A stretch of DNA of 64,000 nucleotides from Lachnospiraceae bacterium (GTDB taxonomy: Bacteria > Bacillota > Clostridia > Lachnospirales > Lachnospiraceae): assembly GCA_902363835.1 (NCBI GenBank), contig CABJBM010000009.1:1-64000 (forward strand). Reading direction: 5' to 3'. The position numbers and the translations under genes were made by a program. Positions 58,312 to 64,000 of this stretch are shown here, piece by piece. How positions within the stretch are numbered: the first letter of the stretch is position 1; each line of letters opens with the position of its first letter. Below the pieces are notes generated by a model. It made no database searches, was not told the DNA's origin, and was given only the letters and a program-made list of their open reading frames with translations.

Positions 58312-60441
58312 TTATTCTGATTCTTTTTCTTCTTTCTTGTCTTCCGCTTTTGCCGATAAATCTCCCGGCTTCATGCTTAAGTTGATCCTGCCCATCTTGT
58401 CGACTTCCATGACCTTAACAGTCACTTCATCGCCGATGTTGACCACATCCTCAACCTTTGCCACTCTCTTTTCAGACAGCTTGGAAATGTGGATCATTCC
58501 ATCCTTGTTGGGAGCCAGCTCAACGAAAGCGCCAAAGTTCATGATCCTCACAACCTTACCTGTGAAGATCTGGCCTGCCTGGATCTCAGTTACAATGCTC
58601 TTTATGATCTGGATGGCACGGTCGATCATGGTCTGGTCAGTTCCGCATACGGATACATTTCCATCATCGGAAATATCGATCTTAACGCCGGTCTCTTCGA
58701 TGATCTTATTGATCACCTTACCCTGCTTGCCAACCACATCTCCGATCTTCTGAGGATCAATGGAAATCTGGTCGATCTTTGGAGCGTACTTGCCCACTTC
58801 CTTACGTGGCTCTGCAATGGCTTTTGCCATAACCTCATCAAGGATGTAGAGTCTTGCCTCTCTGGTGGTGCGGATGGCTTCCTCAATGATAGGTCTTGTA
58901 AGGCCATGGATTTTAATATCCATCTGGATGGCAGTGATTCCCTTATGGGTGCCTCCCACCTTAAAGTCCATATCGCCAAAGAAATCTTCCAGTCCCTGGA
59001 TATCGGTGAGAACGATATAATCGTCATCCGTATCTCCGGTAACCAGACCGCAGGAAATGCCTGCAACGGCCGCTTTAATGGGAACACCTGCCGCCATTAA
59101 GGACATGGAGGAGGAGCAAATGCTTGCCTGAGAGGTGGAACCATTGGATTCCATTGTCTCGGAAACAGTACGGATGGCATAGGGGAATTCTTCCTCAGAA
59201 GGAAGAACAGGGATCAATGCCCTCTCTGCCAGCGCGCCATGACCGATCTCCCGGCGTCCCGGCCCTCTGGAAGGCCTTGTCTCTCCCACGGAGAAGGACG
59301 GGAAATTGTAGTGGTGCATATATCTCTTGGATGTTTCCATATCATCGATGCCGTCTAATCTCTGGCTTTCTGACAGCGGAGCCAGGGTACAGATATTTAA
59401 AATCTGGGTCTGGCCGCGGGTGAACATGGCGGAACCATGAACTCTTGGAAGCATATCAATTTCTGCTGCCAGATGACGGATCTGATCCATGGCACGGCCA
59501 TCAGGACGCTTGTGGTCTTTTAAGATCATCTTGCGGACAGTCTTTTTCTGGTACTGGTAAACGGCTTCCCCTAATACGGCCAGCCACTCTTCCTTTTCTG
59601 CAAAGGCTTCTTCCAGTTTCTGGGTGATCTTACGGATGTTTTCTTCTCTTACCTGCTTTTCATCGGTAAATACGGCAACCTCCATTTCTTCCGGGGTTAC
59701 GATTTCCTTGATGGCTGCAAAAAGCTCTTCCGGCACTGCGCAGCTGGTGTATTCATGTTTTGGTTTTCCGCATTCAGCTACAATGGTATCAATGAATTTG
59801 ATGATCTCCTGGTTTACTTCATGAGCTTTGAAAATGGCTTCGATCATCTTATCTTCCGGCACCTCATTGGCTCCGGCCTCGATCATGATAACCTTTTCTC
59901 TTGTGGAAGCAACCGTAAGCGCCATGTCGGATACCTGCTTCTGGGCCTGGGTCGGGTTGACCACAAGTTCTCCGTCTACAAGGCCGATCTGGGTGGACGC
60001 ACAGGGACCGTCAAAGGGAATATCGGAAATGCAGGTAGCAATGGCGGAACCTAACATGGCTGTCAGCTCCGGACTGCAGTCCTGGTCTACGGACATAACG
60101 ATATTGTCTAAGGTCACATCGTTGCGGTAATCTTTGGGAAACAGGGGTCTCATGGGACGGTCAATGACGCGGGAAGTCAAAATAGCGTTCTCAGAGGCTT
60201 TTCCCTCTCTTTTGTTAAAGCCGCCTGGAATCTTTCCTACGGCGTATAATTTCTCTTCATATTCCACGCTCAGAGGGAAGAAATCAATTCCATCCCTTGG
60301 TTTGTCAGAAGCAGTTGCTGTGGCTAATACTACGGTATCACCATAGTGCATGAGTGCTGCGCCGCTAGCCTGCTTTGCTACTCTGCCGACATCAACGGTC
60401 AATGTTCTGCCGGCCAGTTCCATACTAAAACTCTTGTACAT
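58312..60441 (-). CDS. pnp: Polynucleotide phosphorylase
   Basis: 709 aa, normal length. Two RNase PH domains (~1-220 and ~310-540), the second with the active-site region FSVGETRPSRGPGRREIGHGALAERAL. KH domain at ~550-610 (IGDVVGKQGKVINKI) and S1 domain at ~620-690 (GKVVRIMNFGAFVELAPNKDGMIHIS), ending in a charged tail. It degrades RNA 3'-5' with phosphate as a trimer. AAAGGAG precedes the ATG. A ~250-nt structured element sits in the leader. Confidence 0.97.
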   Translation of the reverse strand: MYKSFSMELAGRTLTVDVGRVAKQASGAALMHYGDTVVLATATASDKPRDGIDFFPLSVEYEEKLYAVGKIPGGFNKREGKASENAILTSRVIDRPMRPLFPKDYRNDVTLDNIVMSVDQDCSPELTAMLGSAIATCISDIPFDGPCASTQIGLVDGELVVNPTQAQKQVSDMALTVASTREKVIMIEAGANEVPEDKMIEAIFKAHEVNQEIIKFIDTIVAECGKPKHEYTSCAVPEELFAAIKEIVTPEEMEVAVFTDEKQVREENIRKITQKLEEAFAEKEEWLAVLGEAVYQYQKKTVRKMILKDHKRPDGRAMDQIRHLAAEIDMLPRVHGSAMFTRGQTQILNICTLAPLSESQRLDGIDDMETSKRYMHHYNFPSFSVGETRPSRGPGRREIGHGALAERALIPVLPSEEEFPYAIRTVSETMESNGSTSQASICSSSMSLMAAGVPIKAAVAGISCGLVTGDTDDDYIVLTDIQGLEDFFGDMDFKVGGTHKGITAIQMDIKIHGLTRPIIEEAIRTTREARLYILDEVMAKAIAEPRKEVGKYAPKIDQISIDPQKIGDVVGKQGKVINKIIEETGVKIDISDDGNVSVCGTDQTMIDRAIQIIKSIVTEIQAGQIFTGKVVRIMNFGAFVELAPNKDGMIHISKLSEKRVAKVEDVVNIGDEVTVKVMEVDKMGRINLSMKPGDLSAKAEDKKEEKESE

Positions 60442-60482
60442 ACTGGTATCTCCTTTAATTGGATTAATAATTTATATTAACA

Positions 60483-60734
60483 GTAGAAGACGCCGAAACT
60501 ACTGATCTGCGCGCAATTAAAAAAGTTTGCTTATGCGCCCTGCCAGGGAGAATAAGCAGATTCTGCCTTTGGCAGAATCCACAACCGCAAATTCGGGACT
60601 TTCAGTCCCTCATTCGCGGTTGTTCGCCAAAAGACTGGAAGGGGTTACGGATATGCTTGCATATCCGTAACCCCTTCCCGCCTCTTGGCTCTGCTTATTA
60701 CGCGCACATCAGCGGTCTCGGGGAATGCTTCTAC
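60483..60734. repeat. Highly folded ~250-nt element between rpsO and pnp
   Basis: Closed by GTAGAAG (60483-60489) / CTTCTAC (60728-60734), then CTGAT-C-TGCGCG (60502-60513) / CGCGCA-C-ATCAG (60701-60712). Inside are TGCTTAT / ATAAGCA; GATTCTGCC / GGCAGAATC (60559-60579); ACAACCGC (60581-60588) / GCGGTTGT (60616-60623) with inner GGGACT / AGTCCC; and a perfect 20-bp stem (60637-60656 with 60659-60678). It has multi-branched, cruciform-like symmetry, so it could act as RNA on either strand or be a dispersed repeat. Confidence 0.8.
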
Positions 60735-60763
60735 TTTTAATATTCTTTTCTTAATAGACAGAT

Positions 60764-60786
60764 AGGGTGGAGAAGTTCTCCACCCT
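60764..60786 (-). terminator. Hairpin after rpsO
   Basis: AGGGTGGAGAA (60764-60774) / TTCTCCACCCT (60776-60786), perfect. There is no T-run on the minus strand, so it may be a processing or stability structure rather than a full terminator. Confidence 0.7.
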
Positions 60787-60796
60787 AAATGGTTTA

Positions 60797-61063
60797 TTAT
60801 TTTCTGATTCCTAACTTCTCGATTAAGGAACGATAGCCTTCCAGATCTGTCTTCTTTAAATAATCAAGAAGACCTCTTCTCTGACCAACCATCATCAGAA
60901 GTCCTCTTCTGGAATGATGATCTTTTGGGTTCTTCTGAAGGTGATCGGTCAATTCTGTGATTCTTTCTGTCAGAATTGCAATCTGTACTTCTGGTGAACC
61001 TGTGTCGCCAGCTTTTCTGCCATATTCTGCAATAATAGCAGCTTTCTTTTCCTTTGAAATCAT
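60797..61063 (-). CDS. rpsO: 30S ribosomal protein S15
   Basis: 88 aa, normal for S15. Conserved blocks are [33 protein letters not shown] and [13 protein letters not shown], ending near [12 protein letters not shown]. It binds 16S rRNA at the central-domain three-way junction. It is followed by pnp, the common rpsO-pnp order. AAGGAGG precedes the ATG. A sigma-A promoter lies at 61160-61188, leaving a ~90-nt leader that may carry S15 autoregulation. Confidence 0.98.
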   Translation of the reverse strand: MISKEKKAAIIAEYGRKAGDTGSPEVQIAILTERITELTDHLQKNPKDHHSRRGLLMMVGQRRGLLDYLKKTDLEGYRSLIEKLGIRK

Positions 61064-61159
61064 GGTGATTTCCTCCTTTAGTTTTTAAGTCTCACCTTAT
61101 ACCAAGTAATGGCTGGAGTATCCGATATACCGGGTATTGGCGCGCAATTATACTGAAGC

Positions 61160-61188
61160 AGTATATCATACTTTTTTTTCTCTGTCAA
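61160..61188 (-). promoter_or_regulatory. rpsO promoter
   Basis: Minus strand TTGACA (61183-61188), 17-bp spacer, TATACT (61160-61165). The -35 lies 4 bp from the stop codon of the upstream lipoprotein gene. Confidence 0.85.
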
Positions 61189-61191
61189 CCT

Positions 61192-62322
61192 TTAACCACC
61201 AAGTCTCCACAAAGATATTTGTTTTGCTCCTGAGCCTTCTAAAATATCATACCAGAAAGTCAAAGTTTCATCATCAGCATACCAGACTTCATGCTCCTGA
61301 CCCTTGTTATCCCAATAGGAATAAACCTTGCAGCCGCTTTTTTCATCACGGCGGACGGCCTTTTCTCCTGCTTGTTTCTGCCTTTTCCAGGCTTCTTCTG
61401 TTGAAATCTGCTCTGCCTCTCCAGAGTCTTTTATAAAATCAAAACCGCCGTTTGCTACGGCAAAGCAAGTTTCTCCCGGCACAAACTTTCCTTTTTCCAC
61501 CATGGAAATCAAAAAGTCCTTATCCGCCTTTGGCCCCGGCTCCGTATTATAGCCATATAAATTATAACACATAAAAACGTATTCCGGCCCTTTTATAAAG
61601 CCTAATTTTTCTACTGGTGCTCCCGGTTCCAAAACCACTCTCAGCTTCAGCCCCTTCTCAGAAACCTTTCCATACAATTCATTGACAAATGAAGTGAACA
61701 GCTTCCAAAGCTCCATATCCGTTTTTATCGCCTCATAATCTATTTCGATTCCGTCAAAACCTCCCTGCTCCGTCATCTTCAAGATCTCTTTTATATGCTC
61801 TTCCCTGGATTCTTTTGAAGACAAAAGATGATAAAGCAGTTCTCTGTCCTTAAGAGAAGAACCTCCTCCCTCTTTTAACAGATCATTTACAAAGGTCAAA
61901 TAACTATTCGTCTTTCTTTCCTTACTGCTCTCTTCTATGGCCGCTTTCATATCCATGACGCCCTCTGGCAGAAACATCTTTTTTCCGCTGTCAAAATATA
62001 CGGCAAAATAACTGACTCCTTCCACGTCTTCCTTTAAAGCTTCCATTTTCTTTAAGATCTCTTTATTATCCCAATAGACTGCCCAGACATGGATCTTTTT
62101 ATTTGCGGCGCCTGTGCTGTCTCCATGGCTCCCCACAAAGCCAGAAGCCTCTTGCTGAATTTCTCCTTCTGCCTCCACTCCCCGCATCTCCCTTTTTCTT
62201 CCTGTACATCCTGCAAGAAGCAGTATACAGCCCAGAAGACCAAGAAGTGCCATGCAGCCGGCTTTATTACAATGTTTTGATAAACCAGTTAATAATCCGG
62301 TTCCAGGTTTTTCTGATTCCAT
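61192..62322 (-). CDS. GH18-like glycosidase lipoprotein
   Basis: 376 aa. Lipobox LLLAGC with Cys39 after a long n-region. A TIM-barrel of GH18 type follows, with the catalytic strand GFDGIEIDYEAI (the Glu after DxDx is present), YVFMCYNLYGYN, and a closing SLWRLGG. Related proteins include YaaH/YdhD spore-wall glucosaminidases and the GH18-like half of PgaB-type polymer-processing proteins. The start overlaps the upstream gene by 56 bp, which argues for coupling; a start at 62253 (residue 24) would give a shorter signal peptide but lacks a ribosome site. The substrate is likely an extracellular amino-sugar polymer (inference). Confidence 0.8.
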   Translation of the reverse strand: MESEKPGTGLLTGLSKHCNKAGCMALLGLLGCILLLAGCTGRKREMRGVEAEGEIQQEASGFVGSHGDSTGAANKKIHVWAVYWDNKEILKKMEALKEDVEGVSYFAVYFDSGKKMFLPEGVMDMKAAIEESSKERKTNSYLTFVNDLLKEGGGSSLKDRELLYHLLSSKESREEHIKEILKMTEQGGFDGIEIDYEAIKTDMELWKLFTSFVNELYGKVSEKGLKLRVVLEPGAPVEKLGFIKGPEYVFMCYNLYGYNTEPGPKADKDFLISMVEKGKFVPGETCFAVANGGFDFIKDSGEAEQISTEEAWKRQKQAGEKAVRRDEKSGCKVYSYWDNKGQEHEVWYADDETLTFWYDILEGSGAKQISLWRLGG

Positions 62323-64000
62323 AAAAGACCAGTTCCCCTCCCTTCAGTTGATTATCATAAAGTACATTCCCGCTGTCATCTTTGATCAGTAGATTTTCAA
62401 AAACGCCGTCGTAAACATTGTCTGCAATATTTCTCTGACTGTAACCAAAGTTTTCAAATGCCGACTCCAAATAAAGGGCGCCGGCCTGCGCATTGGTTAC
62501 TGCCAGGTCTGATACCGCATTTCTTCCGTCAATATCAATGGAAAGATGGCTGCCCTTTAAGGTGATATCAAGCTTCCGGCTGCCACTTTCATTGATTTGA
62601 AAATCCGGAACATAATCCTTATCCGGCAAATCAGACTCTTCCTTTTGTTTAATTTCCGCCTTTACCTCTTCTATATTGTAGCTTAGCTGGCTGTTGTTTT
62701 TGTATAAAGTTTCCGCTCCCTTTAAAGCTTCCAGTTCATCTTCCCTGACTGTTTTAAATACCTTCCCATCGAATTCTGCCAGATCTGTTTCATAAATAGA
62801 GGAACCATTGTCATAGACGGACAACACATTATTCTTCAGCTCTATTATCACGGACTTTTCCAGGGCATCCCCTGCCCTTAAACAGACTCTCTGTATCCCC
62901 AGGATGTTTCCTTTCAAATCAACGGAAAGGGAAAGGTCCTGGAATGTCCTGCTCTCTTCCAGCCGCAAAAGGCCATGACCTTCCGGTTCAGAAGTCAAAA
63001 CGATCTGGCTGTCCCTAAATTCCCCGGCTCCTTTGAGAATTTCCCAATCAGCCTTTCTTTTTTTATCCCCTTCTTCAAAAATCATATCCCTGCCTGTATC
63101 AGCTTTGATTCTCATTAACAGATGGTTGGGATACCAGTAAGTCTGAGGCTGCATTCTGGTCAAGTCATACCGGTTGGTCTCTCTGTCATTTTTAGAATCC
63201 CCCTCCCGGTTAAAATTCATGTAAAAGAATTTTTTGATCCATTCTTCATTGACCTGGCTCACTTTTTCGTGGTTTCCAAATCTTCCTGTATTGGCATGCA
63301 TTAAAACATAAAGAACCGGAAGCCCTCCCAATTTATTTGTATACACATTTTCCATCAATTGATAATCCTTGCTTATCCGTTCCTTCATTTGTCCCTGGGT
63401 CTCCTTGGGAATGGATTCTTCATCGCGAATATAATCCATCAGGTACTGATTGTAATTTCTTCCCAGATATTGACGCATATCATTGAACTCCTGAAGGTTC
63501 AATTCTCCCAGATAGTGATCATACCGGTCAAACACGTTAATGTAGGACAGGCGGTAGCCATTGGTCCCCCATTCCCAAAAACTGGATTCTTTAAGCTTTT
63601 CCAAGTCTTCAGGCAATAAAAAGGCGTCATCCTTGCCTTCTAATTTCTGGCCATAGCTCAATATTGTGGCAAAGTAATTGTACTTCTCTAATATTTTAGA
63701 AGAAAAGACAGCCGTATCCCGCCTTCCATCTTCAAACATCAGGAACAGGGAATGTTCAGGCAAAGGAGTTCCTTTGCTGTAATATTCCATTATGTCTTTC
63801 TGGGATATGGTAACATATCCATTGCGCTTTAAGGCATTGATATGTTCCTCCAGCCTTTGGGTGCTGATTAAAGTCGAAGTTCCATCCCGATCCACTCCAA
63901 AATAAGACAAAGCAATAAAACCCGGATCTCCCTGTTTTACCCGTTCTTCCTCCTGAAAAGGAATGTACCGATTGGCCATGAAAAAAGCACGGAATAAAAG
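62267..64000 (-). CDS. Polysaccharide deacetylase-like protein, N-terminus outside the window
   Basis: At least 570 aa. Residues ~20-170 look like a NodB-type deacetylase: FIALSYFGVDRDGTST, GYVTISQKDIMEYY, LFLMFEDGRRDTA (where active enzymes have FDDG) and NYFATILSYG. The first Asp of the FDDG motif is replaced by Glu, so catalysis is doubtful. The remainder (~300-560) is beta-rich, perhaps a carbohydrate-binding fold. The ATG at 63979 has no ribosome site and the frame stays open to the window edge (LLFRAFF), so a signal or membrane segment probably lies beyond. It overlaps the GH18-like gene, suggesting a joint role in exopolysaccharide export or trimming. Confidence 0.65.
   Translation of the reverse strand, partial: LLFRAFFMANRYIPFQEEERVKQGDPGFIALSYFGVDRDGTSTLISTQRLEEHINALKRNGYVTISQKDIMEYYSKGTPLPEHSLFLMFEDGRRDTAVFSSKILEKYNYFATILSYGQKLEGKDDAFLLPEDLEKLKESSFWEWGTNGYRLSYINVFDRYDHYLGELNLQEFNDMRQYLGRNYNQYLMDYIRDEESIPKETQGQMKERISKDYQLMENVYTNKLGGLPVLYVLMHANTGRFGNHEKVSQVNEEWIKKFFYMNFNREGDSKNDRETNRYDLTRMQPQTYWYPNHLLMRIKADTGRDMIFEEGDKKRKADWEILKGAGEFRDSQIVLTSEPEGHGLLRLEESRTFQDLSLSVDLKGNILGIQRVCLRAGDALEKSVIIELKNNVLSVYDNGSSIYETDLAEFDGKVFKTVREDELEALKGAETLYKNNSQLSYNIEEVKAEIKQKEESDLPDKDYVPDFQINESGSRKLDITLKGSHLSIDIDGRNAVSDLAVTNAQAGALYLESAFENFGYSQRNIADNVYDGVFENLLIKDDSGNVLYDNQLKGGELVFYGIRKTWNRIINWFIKTL

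Noticed and set aside
60483-60734. IS element or tRNA cluster
   Set aside because: No transposase frame, no target-site duplication seen, and no cloverleaf with CCA or T-loop GTTCRA; only nested hairpins.

Overview
The window looks like a chromosomal segment of an anaerobic, low-to-moderate GC, Gram-positive member of the Clostridia, most likely Lachnospiraceae (Lacrimispora / former Clostridium saccharolyticum type). Reasons: a glycyl-radical enzyme with its activase, strong AGGAGG ribosome sites with several TTG starts, sigma-A-like promoters, lipoprotein-type ABC binding proteins, an LPKTG-anchored adhesin, and a rpsO-pnp pair typical of Firmicutes. The genus is an inference. About 49 genes are supported, 45 of them on the minus strand. 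I see no rRNA, tRNA, CRISPR array or intact insertion sequence.

Layout. 1-8.5 kb: a small secreted cell-wall-binding protein, then a glycyl-radical locus: IIB-less PTS IIC, glycyl-radical dehydratase, FSA-type aldolase, divergent activase and DeoR regulator. A ROK-kinase scrap and a PtsG-type IIC scrap flank it. The set matches the anhydroglycolysis gene set described for E. coli YbiW/PflD with FsaA/FsaB. 9.0-10.4 kb: an orphan ParA ATPase with a small unknown partner. 10.6-19.3 kb: an alpha-glucobiose phosphorolysis regulon: LacI regulator with a 20-bp palindromic operator, GH65 phosphorylase, beta-phosphoglucomutase, PHP phosphoesterase, ABC importer and an MgtC-like protein. 19.6-26.5 kb: a 471-aa HTH protein divergent from a 1715-aa LPKTG adhesin with four ~116-aa tandem repeats. 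26.6-27.6 kb: a duplicated Cys-rich protein. 27.7-38.7 kb: a rare-sugar regulon: PfkB kinase, class II aldolase, lyxose-isomerase-like protein and an Rbs-type ABC importer, followed by a separately promoted sensory operon (binding protein, histidine kinase, NarL-type regulator, second binding protein). 39-47 kb: chemoreceptor, ABC-F protein, DUF1576 membrane protein, and a P-type ATPase preceded by what I read as a yybP-ykoY (Mn2+) riboswitch with a long terminator. 47.3-58.2 kb: a Liv-type ABC importer with a zinc alcohol dehydrogenase, its divergent GntR regulator, and a GlpA-like / GlpB-like / DUF1667 redox trio under a FadR-type regulator. 58.3-61.1 kb: pnp and rpsO separated by a ~250-nt highly folded element. 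61.2-64 kb: a GH18-like lipoprotein and a deacetylase-like protein that runs off the window.

How it works together. Most of the window is modular carbon scavenging: each module pairs uptake with a dedicated regulator and enzymes, and all three ABC operons carry a stem-loop directly after the binding-protein gene. The points most worth following are the Mn2+ riboswitch with its ATPase, the operator embedded in a perfect 26-bp terminator hairpin at 57.4 kb, the folded element between rpsO and pnp, the anhydroglycolysis locus with its decayed uptake genes, and the extracellular sugar-sensing operon.
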